Shown here: piece after piece, positions 26,699 to 34,840 of the stretch
Numbering within the stretch: position 1 is the first letter of the stretch
How the letters are laid out: every line of letters begins with the position of its first letter
NCBI RefSeq assembly: GCF_033708015.1
Contig: NZ_CP137920.1
Coordinates: 1,488,001 to 1,552,000, forward strand
Direction of reading: 5' to 3'
Source of the DNA: Proteus vulgaris
GTDB taxonomy: Bacteria > Pseudomonadota > Gammaproteobacteria > Enterobacterales > Enterobacteriaceae
DNA: 64,000 nucleotides
Made by a program: the position numbers and the translations under genes
The notes under the pieces: generated by a model
What the model was told of the DNA's origin: nothing
Databases searched by the model: none
Seen by the model: the letters and a program-made list of their open reading frames with translations, nothing else

Positions 26699-27628
26699 GT
26701 GTACGCTAAAAATGTTTTTACATTACATCTATTACATCCAAAATATTTTTTAACTTGGTTTGGTATTTTTATTCTCTTTTTATTAGTACAACTCCCTTAT
26801 TCTTGGTTGCTTTTTTTAGGTAAACATCTTGGGTTGTTATCTCGTTTCTTTGTCAAAAGAAGAGTCTCGATAATAAAGAAAAATTTAGAATTATGTTTCC
26901 CTAATAAAGATAAAAATGAAATTAACAAGCTTGTTATGGATAATTTATCATCACTCGGTGTTGCATTATTTGAAACAGGCATGGCGTGGTTTTGGAGTGA
27001 TCGCCGATTAAAAAATCTCTTTGAAGTACAGGGGATTTCCAATTTTACTGACGCAAATGATAAAAATGCTGGAATTTTATTAATTGGTATACACACTATG
27101 TCACTAGAGTTGGGTGGACGCATTATGGGACTTTGTTTTCCTGTGAATGCGATGTATAGGCCACATAATAATAAAGCGATGGAGTTTATCCAAACTAAAG
27201 CAAGATGCCGATCAGATAAAGGTATGATAGATAGACGTAACTTAAAGTTTATGGTGATGGAGTTAAAAAAAGGGAAAGCAATTTGGTTTGCGCCTGACCA
27301 AGACTTTGGTTTAAAAGGTACAACATTTTCTCCATTTTTTTCTGTTGAAAAAACATCAACCTCAAAAGGTGTTGCTATATTAGCAAAATTATCAGGAGCA
27401 CCTTCTTTGACTGTTACTTTGGTTAGAAATGAAAATCAAAACAACAAAAAATACAGTTTAATTATTGGTAAAGAACTGAATAATTATCCTTCTGAAGATA
27501 TTCAAAATGACACGGATAGGATGAATAAATTAATAGAAACAGAAATTATGCGAGCTCCAGATCAATATCTATGGGCTCACCGTCGTTTTAAAACTCGACC
27601 AGCAGGTGAAGCCAGTTTTTATAATTAA
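26699..27628 (+). CDS. Lipid A acyltransferase, LpxL/LpxP family
   Basis: A 309-residue inner-membrane protein starting at GTG with AAAGGA 8 bases before. One N-terminal span (residues 14-38) is followed by an acyltransferase domain with the HX4E motif in GIHTMSLELGGR, and with AMYRPHNNKAMEF and IWFAPDQDFGLKG blocks of lauroyl or palmitoleoyl transferases. The name LpxL or LpxP cannot be decided from sequence alone. Standing directly after cspA makes a cold-induced LpxP role attractive, but this is inference. Confidence 0.8.
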   Translation: MYAKNVFTLHLLHPKYFLTWFGIFILFLLVQLPYSWLLFLGKHLGLLSRFFVKRRVSIIKKNLELCFPNKDKNEINKLVMDNLSSLGVALFETGMAWFWSDRRLKNLFEVQGISNFTDANDKNAGILLIGIHTMSLELGGRIMGLCFPVNAMYRPHNNKAMEFIQTKARCRSDKGMIDRRNLKFMVMELKKGKAIWFAPDQDFGLKGTTFSPFFSVEKTSTSKGVAILAKLSGAPSLTVTLVRNENQNNKKYSLIIGKELNNYPSEDIQNDTDRMNKLIETEIMRAPDQYLWAHRRFKTRPAGEASFYN

Positions 27629-27645
27629 TTATTAATGTATTGTAT

Positions 27646-27743
27646 AAAAAAGACCAATACATGATGTATTGGTCACAGTAAATACTGGAAGCAATGTGAG
27701 CAATGTCGTTGTGAAAAGCCAAGTAAAATACTTAACTACTCAC
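27646..27743 (-). ncRNA. ryhB: RyhB-type small RNA, copy 1
   Basis: Read leftward the sequence contains the full RyhB core ACGACATTGCTCACATTG followed by CTTCCAGTATT, the part that pairs with iron-protein mRNAs. A terminator hairpin GACCAATAC...GTATTGGTC with TTTTTT follows (27646-27674). A promoter TTGACA, 17 bases, TATCCT lies at 27751-27779 with a Fur box over it, giving a transcript of about 98 bases starting near 27743. A second copy lies at 31043-31139. RyhB lowers iron use when Fur is inactive. Confidence 0.9.
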
Positions 27744-27748
27744 AATGT

Positions 27749-27779
27749 AAAGGATAATCATTATCATTTAACTTGTCAA
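27749..27779 (-). promoter_or_regulatory. Fur-controlled promoter of ryhB copy 1
   Basis: Leftward TTGACA (complement of 27774-27779) and TATCCT (27751-27756) with a 17-base spacer. The spacer reads AAATGATAATGATTATCC; TGATAATGATTATCC matches 14 of 15 positions of the Fur 7-1-7 consensus. Iron-loaded Fur would block the promoter. Confidence 0.85.
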
Positions 27780-28037
27780 CCTCAAGATTTGTATGGAATT
27801 AGAAAAAAGAATAGAGGGACAAAGTAAAGATAATAAGATAAAAAGATAAAAATTTTAATAAATAAGTTAAAAATAGAGTTAGCAGATATAGAAGTAAACT
27901 ATATCTGCTTAATATATTATAACCATAATAGAAAGTATCATTTATATAGTAATGAATTCTAATTTTTGGAAAATATATACTCGTTATTTAATTGAGATTA
28001 ATCTTTATTAAAAAATTAATATTTTAAAGTTATGATA

Positions 28038-28349
28038 TTAATTATACATAATATCCATTATTCCTACATTTTCTTTGATCCAATTTATGCTCATTGAGCC
28101 TTTATTTTTACTCAATTGAGTATTGAATATTTTATTGGGTTCAATTTTATGTAAAGTTTCTTCCATTTCAGTACCATTCCAACAATTTGTTTTAAAAGTA
28201 TTGTCTACTGAGTTGGTGATACAATTTCCATCTACAATTGAACCTGTAAATGTAATTGTTCCTGAGCCGATTACTTTATTATTATTTGCCATGGTTGGAG
28301 CTGATAATAAAAATGATAAACACATTCCGATAATTAAAAATTTTTTCAT
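28038..28349 (-). CDS. Small exported pilin-like protein, paralogue A
   Basis: A 103-residue protein with a signal peptide ending PTMA. The mature 80 residues begin NKVIGSGTITFTGSIVDGNC and contain CWNGTEME; two Cys about 25 residues apart. The GxIxFxGxIVxxxC start resembles the N-terminal strand of chaperone-usher pilins, but the protein is only half a pilin. It is a clear relative of the gene at 47307-47618 (same length, same spacing), and more distant from 47885-48214. No chaperone or usher gene is near. Confidence 0.6.
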   Translation of the reverse strand: MKKFLIIGMCLSFLLSAPTMANNNKVIGSGTITFTGSIVDGNCITNSVDNTFKTNCWNGTEMEETLHKIEPNKIFNTQLSKNKGSMSINWIKENVGIMDIMYN

Positions 28350-29246
28350 TCTATATTCCTAAAATATTTTTTATTTGATTGAATTTTTGATTTGATATTT
28401 TTGTACAATGAATAAATATCTTCGTATCGAGTTGATGAAAGGAATATTAGAGGAAAAAAATATATCAATCTGTAAAAAATATTGATGGTTAATGACAGTT
28501 ATATAAAGGTTTATGAATGATTTCATGGTTTTCTTATTGTCGTACTGTTAATTTAAATTGATTGATTTGTTTGTATTTATTTGAAATAAAACAAATAAAT
28601 ACATCTTTGATTATTTTTGTTAATAAGTTAATGTTTTTTGATATTAGTTAAATTACTTAATTTTGTAATGATACATTTTGTCGTTAAAATAGAAAACTGA
28701 TGAAATGAGTAATTTCAGAGTTCCAAAAATCTTGTCAAAGTATTACTAAGAAACAGCGATTAAGAAGAAAAAAACATCTTTATTTGATGATTTTGAGTGG
28801 ATAAGCTAGGGCGCTGAAATAGCGAACATTTAGTGATGAGAAAGAATAATGTAAAAAAATCCCCGCACGGGGCGGGGGAAATTAAATATCTATCAGTGAT
28901 GAAATACTGAAACCAATAATAAGGGAAAAAAATATATCAATCTGTAACAAACTTTTTAAAAAAATAATAAGAATAAGTTCAGTATTAGCGTGGCTTTCTA
29001 AATAAGTACATAAATTACTATTTGAGTTTTTATTTAGCTATTTGATTTTATTTGATTTTTAATTTAACAAAGAGAGTAAATAATCCAAACTAAAGTTATC
29101 ATTAGTCTAATGATAACGTGGTTGTTTTAAGATCTTTGATAGTGATAGCTAGATACAACATTATTATCTTGCGTTAAATTCACTATAAACTATTTTGGCT
29201 TCAATAAGATGATAGTGTTTTGAAGGAAGCTATATTCTTCACTCAC
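28350..29246. other. 900-base non-coding stretch with duplicated 24-mer and hairpin
   Basis: No gene is supported. A 24-base sequence, GGA6-7 TATATCAATCTGTAA, occurs at 28452-28475 and again at 28924-28947. A GC-rich hairpin with CCCCGC and GCGGGG arms and a T tract when read leftward lies at 28853-28877, a terminator shape with no gene before it. See the findings. The first repeat lies about 105 bases before the leftward pilin-like gene. Confidence 0.5.
28853..28878 (-). terminator. Orphan leftward terminator-like hairpin
   Basis: Leftward CCCCGC, loop CCCGT, GCGGGG, then ATTTTTTT. The stem is very GC-rich for this region. There is no ORF on that strand upstream, so it may end a small RNA. 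Confidence 0.65.
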
Positions 29247-29321
29247 TTAGCGAAAAACGCCGTAAACCCTCGCCCAGTGCGGGTGGGGATATAAGGTGAA
29301 AAGCCCGCAGGGCTTTAAAGA

Positions 29322-29747
29322 TCAATCAGGCGTTGACTGGCTCTGAACGTAGGCTCTGAGTGTTTCAATCGTTGCCCCTCCAGAGCTACAGACAAAGTAC
29401 GACCTTGACCACAAAAGTCCTGTTTTACTTTGCGTCCGTAAATGTGTGTTTTGCTGGCGCAGCAGGCGCGACGATACTGATTTCAGATTGTTGACCATCA
29501 CACTGACCGCCAGTTTTGGCGGGTAAGCAACCAGCAGATGCACATGGTCAGGCTCTCCGTCCATCTCAATAATTTCGCATTCAAGTTTTGCCGCAGCGGA
29601 GTCAAATGCATCACGCAGTTGAGCGAGCATCAGTCCGTCAAATAGCTTACGTCGATACTTTGTCGTAAAGATCAGATGCACGACCAGTTTACTGACACTG
29701 TGCCGCTTTCTGAGGGATCCCGCCAGTAAATCATCATGATTACTCAA
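29322..29747 (-). CDS. tnpA: IS200/IS605 TnpA transposase (Y1, HUH)
   Basis: A 141-residue single-strand transposase. It carries the HUH motif in EPDHVHLLVAYPPK and the catalytic Tyr in LRAYVQSQS. It begins at TTG 29747, with no in-frame ATG near the domain start. Length and the opening VVHLIFTTKYRRKLF are normal for IS200/IS605 TnpA. It cuts and joins single-stranded DNA at the element hairpins. Apparently intact. Confidence 0.85.
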   Translation of the reverse strand: MSNHDDLLAGSLRKRHSVSKLVVHLIFTTKYRRKLFDGLMLAQLRDAFDSAAAKLECEIIEMDGEPDHVHLLVAYPPKLAVSVMVNNLKSVSSRLLRQQNTHLRTQSKTGLLWSRSYFVCSSGGATIETLRAYVQSQSTPD

Positions 29748-29800
29748 TTGATATATTGCCCTAACATGTTAAAATAAAAACATTATATCAATGAGCGCTG

Positions 29801-30973
29801 ATGATGTTAAGAGCAACAAAAGTACGCATCTACCCAACACCAGAACAGGCTGAATATCTCAACGCTCAGTTCGGTGCGGTTCGTTTTGCGTACAACAAAG
29901 CGCTGCACATCAAGAAAGACGCTTACCAGCGGCACGGCGTAAATTTAAACCCGCGTAAAGACCTTAAACCGCTGCTTGCAGTGGCGAAAAAATCCCGCAG
30001 ATATGGGTGGCTTAAAGAATATGACTCCATAGCATTGCAGCAGGCGGTGATTAACCTTGACGTGGCTTTCTCCAACTTTTTTAATCCGAAACTAAAAGCC
30101 CGTTTTCCCACGTTTAAAAGTAAGCATGGCAGACAATCTAGCTATCATTGTGTCGGGATCAAAGTCATTGATGGCGCGATAAAAATCCCGAAAATCGCAC
30201 CGATTGAAGCGCGTTTACATCGTGAAATTACGGGGGCGCTGAAAAGTATCACACTGAGCCGCAGCGCAACCGGAAAATACTATGCGTCACTACTCTGTGA
30301 TGACGGGGTAGAAGCACCGGCAAAGCCAACATTGATATCAAATATCACGGGGCTTGATGTGGGGCTGAGTCATTACGCCATCAAATCAGACGGCAATAAG
30401 ATTGCTAATCCGCGCCACCTTATCAATGCCAGCCGTCACCTACGTCGAAAACAAAAAGCCTTATCTCGCAAGCAAAAAGGGAGTGCTAATCGCCGTAAAG
30501 CCCGAATACAGCTTGCAGGTGTACACGAACGGGTAGCCAATGCCCGTGCTGATTTTCAACACAAACTCTCTCGTGCAATTGTTGACGAAAACCAAGCGGT
30601 AATTGTCGAGACACTGAAATCGGCGAATATGATGAAAAACCACTGTCTGGCTCGCGCTATCGGTGATGCAGGCTGGCATGGTTTTATCACAAAGCTGGAA
30701 TATAAAGCCGCAGAAAAAGGCGTCCATCTGGTAAAACTGGATCAATGGTTTGCCAGTTCGAAAACCTGTCATTGCTGCGGTCATAAAATGTCAGAAATGC
30801 CACTACATAAGCGTATCTGGCAATGCCCTGAATGTGGAGTTGAACATGACCGAGATATCAATGCGGCAATCAATATCCGACACAAGGGCATATTGGAATT
30901 ACACGCGGCGGGACTCGTCGTTTCAGCCCATGGAGACCCGCGTAAATGCGTCGTACAGAGGGTTGCGGTCTGA
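29801..30973 (+). CDS. tnpB: TnpB RNA-guided nuclease of IS200/IS605
   Basis: A 390-residue TnpB. The RuvC-like sites are intact: D in GLDVGLSHYA, E in VIVETLKSANM and D in HDRDINAAINI, and a zinc ribbon lies at CHCCGHK and CPECGVEH. The N-terminal domain starts MLRATKVRIYPTPEQ. TnpB is known to cut DNA guided by an RNA from the element's 3' end, and to help keep the element. ATG ATG gives two possible starts 3 bases apart. Gene and catalytic residues look functional. Confidence 0.9.
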   Translation: MMLRATKVRIYPTPEQAEYLNAQFGAVRFAYNKALHIKKDAYQRHGVNLNPRKDLKPLLAVAKKSRRYGWLKEYDSIALQQAVINLDVAFSNFFNPKLKARFPTFKSKHGRQSSYHCVGIKVIDGAIKIPKIAPIEARLHREITGALKSITLSRSATGKYYASLLCDDGVEAPAKPTLISNITGLDVGLSHYAIKSDGNKIANPRHLINASRHLRRKQKALSRKQKGSANRRKARIQLAGVHERVANARADFQHKLSRAIVDENQAVIVETLKSANMMKNHCLARAIGDAGWHGFITKLEYKAAEKGVHLVKLDQWFASSKTCHCCGHKMSEMPLHKRIWQCPECGVEHDRDINAAINIRHKGILELHAAGLVVSAHGDPRKCVVQRVAV

Positions 30974-31013
30974 GAAGTGGGAAGCCTCGCCGTTTACGGC
31001 GGGGAGCAGTCAC
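30850..31013 (+). ncRNA. Probable omega-RNA (reRNA) region of the TnpB element
   Basis: By analogy with known TnpB elements, the guide RNA scaffold should come from the last part of tnpB plus the right end (hairpin at 30983-31004), with the guide supplied by host DNA just right of 31013. No promoter was identified; the boundaries are a guess from family knowledge. Confidence 0.45.
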
Positions 31014-31042
31014 GATGAAATCGAATATGGAATAGTATAGAT

Positions 31043-31139
31043 AAAAAAAGACCAACGCTAGGAGAGTTGGTCAATAAATACTAGAAGCAATGTGAGCAAT
31101 GTCGTTGTGAAAAACCGAGTAAAACACTCAACTATTCAC
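31043..31139 (-). ncRNA. ryhB2: RyhB-type small RNA, copy 2
   Basis: Leftward sequence has the same core as copy 1, ACGACATTGCTCACATTG then CTTCTAGTATT (one change). The terminator is a different hairpin, GACCAACTCTCC...GTTGGTC plus TTTTTTT (31043-31072). The first 35 bases are alike in layout but differ in sequence. Start near 31139, length about 97. Two different RyhB copies are known in Salmonella, Klebsiella and Yersinia; here both sit within 3.5 kb. Confidence 0.88.
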
Positions 31140-31146
31140 AAGTTAA

Positions 31147-31175
31147 AAGATAATCATTATCATTTGTTGTGTCAA
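31147..31175 (-). promoter_or_regulatory. Fur-controlled promoter of ryhB copy 2
   Basis: Leftward TTGACA (complement of 31170-31175), 17 bases, TATCTT (31147-31152). TGATAATGATTATCT in the spacer matches the Fur consensus at 14 of 15 positions, the same geometry as copy 1. Confidence 0.85.
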
Positions 31176-31338
31176 CCCTACAAAGATTACGGTTACTCTT
31201 TATTCACACTAAGGGTCAATAAATAATTCTATTTTACAGAGACTAAAATTAAAATTTTATTATTAATAACAATAAGATCCTGCTTTCTAATTTAGTATTT
31301 ATTGTATTTTTAACAGTATTTATTTTTTATTTTATTGA
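31176..31338. other. Non-coding stretch between ryhB copy 2 and tiny ORFs
   Basis: No ORF or strong hairpin was noticed. AT-rich. Listed because with the next features it forms a 425-base gap between the small RNA and the 5'-nucleotidase gene. Confidence 0.4.
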
Positions 31339-31386
31339 CTAAATTTTTAAAATACTGGAACGCAAATGTATCGTTTTCTTAACCAT
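31339..31386 (-). CDS. Candidate Fur-controlled 15-residue peptide MVKKTIHLRSSILKI
   Basis: A leftward ATG at 31386 follows AAGGAG by 7 bases, an excellent ribosome site, and opens a 15-residue basic peptide ending with TAG. A second AAGGAGG site lies 45 bases further up. A Fur box (31447-31463) stands upstream, so both could sit in one iron-controlled transcript running toward ryhB copy 2. It may be a leader peptide. No family is known to me. Confidence 0.35.
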   Translation of the reverse strand: MVKKTIHLRSSILKI

Positions 31387-31446
31387 AAGTTTTCTCCTTA
31401 TTAGTGGTAGTTCTAACAATAATAATGACCCTCCTTAATTGCAATC

Positions 31447-31463
31447 GATAATCATTATTATTT
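31447..31463. promoter_or_regulatory. Third Fur box
   Basis: CGATAATCATTATTA matches the Fur 7-1-7 consensus at about 13 of 15 positions. It lies about 140 bases before the 5'-nucleotidase gene and also upstream of the leftward tiny ORFs, so its target is ambiguous. Confidence 0.6.
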
Positions 31464-31601
31464 GTGTGGGCGAACAATAAAGTGCTAATAGCTGGTAAAT
31501 GCTACGATTTATCTGTATTTTTTGTATAAATTTTCTTATCTTCACCCTTTTAAAAAAGTGATAATATGAGCAATAAAAGAAACTGACAGGGAATTCTGGC
31601 G

Positions 31602-32537
31602 ATGGCTTATGATTTAACGAAGAGATTAGTCTTAGGACTCTCCTCTAGTGCATTATTTGATTTAGAAGAATCAGATAATATTTTTCGCACGCAAGGGGAG
31701 GAAGCTTATCGGAAATATCAGCATAAAATGCAGGATGAGCCTTTGAATAAAGGCGTTGCATTTCCTTTTATTCGTCGGCTTTTGAAGTTAAATAATATTA
31801 GACCAGATGATCCGCTCGTTGAAGTTATTTTATTATCCAGAAATGATCCCGATACTGGATTAAGAGTGATGAATTCTATTGAACATTATAAGCTAGGGAT
31901 CACTCGAGCTGTATTCCTTCAAGGGAAATCGCCTCATATTTATATTCCAGCATTTGATATTGAGTTATTTTTATCAGCTGACCATGACGATGTTTTACAA
32001 GCAATTCAGGCAAATTATCCAGCAGGGCAGATATTAGCAGGTCATGTTAATGATGATGATGCCGATGAATTAAGAATTGCGTTCGACTTTGATGGTGTGA
32101 TTGCTGATGATGAAGCTGAAATTATTTATAAAACTTCAGGTGAGTTGTCTCAATTTCATCATCATGAAGCGAAAATGGTTGATGTACCTCATAATCCTGG
32201 ACCATTAAAAAAGTTCTTACTGCGTATTTCTGATATTCAAAAATTGGAGTTAGAAAAATTAAAACAAGATCCTACATATATTCCATTACTTAAAATCTCT
32301 ATTGTTACTGCACGTAATGCACCCTCTCATAAGCGTGTTATTAATACGATGAGAGCATGGGGAATTTCTGTTAATGAAGCCTTTTTTATGGGAGGCGTAG
32401 AGAAATCGAATGTATTAAAAATTTTACAACCACATATATTCTTTGACGACCAAAAATTACATTTAAAATCTTCATCTGAATTACCTTCTGTGCATATTCC
32501 ATTTGGAATAGCGAATAGTAAAATAGATAATAAATAA
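31602..32537 (+). CDS. Cytosolic 5'-nucleotidase family protein
   Basis: A 311-residue protein of the 5_nucleotid family (NT5C1-like). It opens with LVLGLSSSALFDLEESDNIFR, has VILLSRNDPDTGLRVMNSI, a HAD-type DFDGV motif (RIAFDFDGVIADDEAEIIY) and ends with a metal-site type IFFDDQKLH. It would dephosphorylate nucleoside monophosphates in the cytosol. RBS is AGGGAATTCTGGCG-like. It stands alone; the Fur box upstream suggests possible iron control. Function assigned by family pattern. Confidence 0.75.
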   Translation: MAYDLTKRLVLGLSSSALFDLEESDNIFRTQGEEAYRKYQHKMQDEPLNKGVAFPFIRRLLKLNNIRPDDPLVEVILLSRNDPDTGLRVMNSIEHYKLGITRAVFLQGKSPHIYIPAFDIELFLSADHDDVLQAIQANYPAGQILAGHVNDDDADELRIAFDFDGVIADDEAEIIYKTSGELSQFHHHEAKMVDVPHNPGPLKKFLLRISDIQKLELEKLKQDPTYIPLLKISIVTARNAPSHKRVINTMRAWGISVNEAFFMGGVEKSNVLKILQPHIFFDDQKLHLKSSSELPSVHIPFGIANSKIDNK

Positions 32538-32786
32538 ATTATGTATAATAAACAGGATGCGCGATATTTATATCATACACCTGTTTTTTATTTTGTCTAA
32601 TATTGCCTTTATTTGAGGTTTTTAATTATTTTATTTATTTTTCATAAAAATAAGAACAAAGTTGGATCTATTTTTATAGAAGTAGTATGGTGTTAGGTGA
32701 TTTATATATATTATAAATTAATAACATTTTATTTATAATTTATTTCAAGAGCTTATTTAATTAATAAAAAGTAAATGAGGGAAGAA

Positions 32787-32966
32787 ATGGATAATAACCA
32801 TAGATTTTTTTCTGATGAAGTATGTCCTAAAACTGCATTATATGGTCAATTTTATGGTGATAATCAATATGCTGGACGGGATTATGAAAGAAAAATATAT
32901 AACGGAAATAAATTTCCAAAAACTAAAAAAGGATTTTATTTTAAAAAGTTAATGAATTTTAAATAA
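32787..32966 (+). CDS. Small YjzC-like protein
   Basis: A 59-residue protein; ATG 32787 follows GAGGGAAG, so it is preferred to an ATG 12 bases earlier. The pattern FFSDEVCPKTALYGQFYG, then GRDYERKIYNGNKFPKTKKGFYF, recalls the small YjzC-like proteins (a Cys-Pro turn, a Gly, and FPxT). Function unknown. Resemblance is weak. No partner gene is evident. Confidence 0.45.
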   Translation: MDNNHRFFSDEVCPKTALYGQFYGDNQYAGRDYERKIYNGNKFPKTKKGFYFKKLMNFK

Positions 32967-33191
32967 CAAAACAACAAGCAAATAATATAGAGTCATTTTA
33001 ACTAAAAAATAAAGTTGATGATTGCATGGTGATTGTATTTAACTTATTGAAAATAATGGTTTTTTAAATTCAAATACTAATAAGTTAATATTATTATCAT
33101 AAAGTTTTGAGGTTTTTACTAATGATATTTTGTATTAATCAAATATTATATAAATAATTGATTAAAAATATGCAATCATCAACATTTTATA

Positions 33192-33785
33192 TTATATGCC
33201 GTTATCTATTTGCCTCCTGTAAAGTTTCCTACTTATGATAATGAAAGTTGTACCTAGGAATATTATAAATATAATAAGTAAGTTAAATATGGAATAATTA
33301 TTATCCATAGACAATAAAATCATAAATGAAGGTAATAGGGAGATTAAAAAGAAAATTTTATTATTTTTAACTATTATATATATAATTGAGATAATCAATG
33401 ATATAAATAAAAAAATAAAGTAAGCAGTGAATAAAGCAACCAAATGCCAACTATTAAGAAAATGAGATGGGACACCTTCTTGATAAAATATCATTATAGA
33501 TACGATTATCGTCGCTAGAAAACTCGTATAAGTAAATACAACAAGGACAAAGAGATTTGTTTCTATAAAGAATAGATATCTAAGATAGATAACCCTTATA
33601 ATAATTTCTGTGGTAGAAGAAAAAATTAATATACTTAGAAAAAAGATCAAAAAAGAAAGAAGTGAGAAAGAAATATTTTGAGAATCAATAAGTATAGTCA
33701 TACTAAGATATAAGGCAACCAGTACAGATAAAAGTGGAGATATAAAAGTCAGTAATTTTTTATCTTTCTTCGTTTTGACTATCAT
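33192..33785 (-). CDS. Multi-span membrane protein of unknown function
   Basis: A 197-residue protein with about six hydrophobic segments (residues 13-33, 38-58, 73-98, 115-137, 143-157, 164-184). No family motif is recognised. Very AT-rich, with many Ile codons. Between the YjzC-like gene and the tRNA-Pro element, with no operon partner. It could be a truncated or fast-evolving gene; nothing shows its role. Confidence 0.5.
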   Translation of the reverse strand: MIVKTKKDKKLLTFISPLLSVLVALYLSMTILIDSQNISFSLLSFLIFFLSILIFSSTTEIIIRVIYLRYLFFIETNLFVLVVFTYTSFLATIIVSIMIFYQEGVPSHFLNSWHLVALFTAYFIFLFISLIISIIYIIVKNNKIFFLISLLPSFMILLSMDNNYSIFNLLIIFIIFLGTTFIIISRKLYRRQIDNGI

Positions 33786-33895
33786 TAATTTAACCTTATT
33801 ATACTTTTCCTTAAAAGGTTTAGCATATCATTAATACAGTAGTAAGATCTCAATTGGATACGCTCTATTAAGTAATTGAAGTAAAATTGTATCGT

Positions 33896-34058
33896 AGGCA
33901 TAAGGCGAGAATTGGACTTTACACAAGGTAAACCTGATGTGAGTTTTACCCCACGTAAATTCCAGACATAAAAAAATCAATCCTAAGCGGTTGGTTTTCT
34001 TAATTAAAAATGGTCAGCATGATAGGATTTGAACCTACGACCCCTGACACTCCCATGA
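33896..34058. repeat. Left copy of the tRNA-Pro border repeat
   Basis: This stretch repeats 36466-36645 imperfectly. The best part is 34001-34058, which copies the 3' end of the tRNA-Pro gene, its ACCA and its terminator region with one base inserted and one change. The outer part (ATAAGGCGAGAATTGGACT...) is also recognisable. It is the far end of the inserted element. Confidence 0.8.
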
Positions 34059-34155
34059 AACCGGCTTTCACGCTTCACCTAAATCGTGGCAAGAAATTCA
34101 TGGTACCGAGATTGAGTTATTAGAGTAAGTTGCCATTTTAGTAATTTCACCAACT

Positions 34156-34179
34156 AACCCAGCCAATGTGCTGGGTTTT
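34156..34179 (+). terminator. Terminator within the island
   Basis: AACCCAGC (34156-34163) and GCTGGGTT (34170-34177), then TT and TGTTTTT. It ends the remnant gene before it. Confidence 0.75.
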
Positions 34180-34396
34180 CTGTTTTTATCTACAGATAAA
34201 ACTTATACTTAAGTAAACTACAATTTTAATATCTTACTTGAGGGTAAGTTAATGTCAGACTGTGTTTATAGTTACACAGCACTCATGAACAAGATAGAGC
34301 ATATCATCAATAGCAACAGCCTCTAGGGTGATCGGTGCGGAGTTAGAAACTAAGCGATTTGATAAGGCTGGTAAATTAAAAATAAGGAATTACTTG

Positions 34397-34840
34397 GTGA
34401 TTAACAATACTATTAAACTATCAATGATATTCGCGGTTATTTTTTCCGTTTCATCCTATGCAGAACCAATCAAAATTGAATGTGAAAGATCGCAGAAGGT
34501 GCCGGATGTAGAAGTAGATAAGAAAAAAAGTTTATGGTCGCTAGATTTCGATAATGCAACTTCTGAAGTTGATGATAAAAAGATATTCGTAATAAAATCA
34601 GGATCTATTACATGGACGGACCCTTGGGGAAGTGAATACACCTATTTTATTGATGATAATGTTCCGCGTATGAAAGGGTATAGAATAATGCAGACTTATA
34701 GTAAAAATGAAAGTAATATTGAGCGTGGCATTAGTTATTTTGAAGAAAAAAAAGTGCTACGAGAAAGCTATCATTACAATGGTGAAGATTTCGCAATCTG
34801 GCGCACAGGGTGTGAAATATTTGATCCAGAAATAGATTAG
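34397..34840 (+). CDS. Exported hypothetical protein of the island
   Basis: A 147-residue protein. GTG 34397 follows AAGGAA by 7 bases and gives a signal peptide MINNTIKLSMIFAVIFSVSSYA; the frame also runs from an ATG 69 bases earlier but that start has no site and no signal. The mature part starts EPIKIECERSQ and ends RTGCEIFDPEID; the two Cys could pair. No family is recognised. It is a cargo-type gene, comparable in size to the exported proteins in the first prophage. Confidence 0.55.
   Translation: MINNTIKLSMIFAVIFSVSSYAEPIKIECERSQKVPDVEVDKKKSLWSLDFDNATSEVDDKKIFVIKSGSITWTDPWGSEYTYFIDDNVPRMKGYRIMQTYSKNESNIERGISYFEEKKVLRESYHYNGEDFAIWRTGCEIFDPEID

Larger units (their letters stand above)
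29247..31013. mobile_element. IS200/IS605-family insertion sequence with tnpA and tnpB
   Basis: The element has two divergent genes, a Y1 transposase tnpA and the accessory tnpB. Its GC content is clearly higher than the flanks. It ends at 31013 with TCAC after a hairpin (CCTCGCCGTTTACGGCGGGG region) and begins after TCAC at 29243-29246, followed by a hairpin with CCCTCGCCC. As expected for this family there are no terminal inverted repeats. Ends are estimates. It lies between the two RyhB genes, with its right end only 30 bases from copy 2. Confidence 0.8.

Noticed and set aside
26797..27123. Leftward open frame opposite the lipid A acyltransferase
   Set aside because: A shadow of the conserved acyltransferase; unlikely protein composition.
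28452..28947. CRISPR-like array from the repeated 24-mer
   Set aside because: Only two copies, 472 bases apart, with no regular spacing and no cas genes in the window.
34011..34058. A second, functional tRNA-Pro
   Set aside because: Only the T arm, variable region and part of the anticodon arm are present, with an inserted base; the 5' half is missing.
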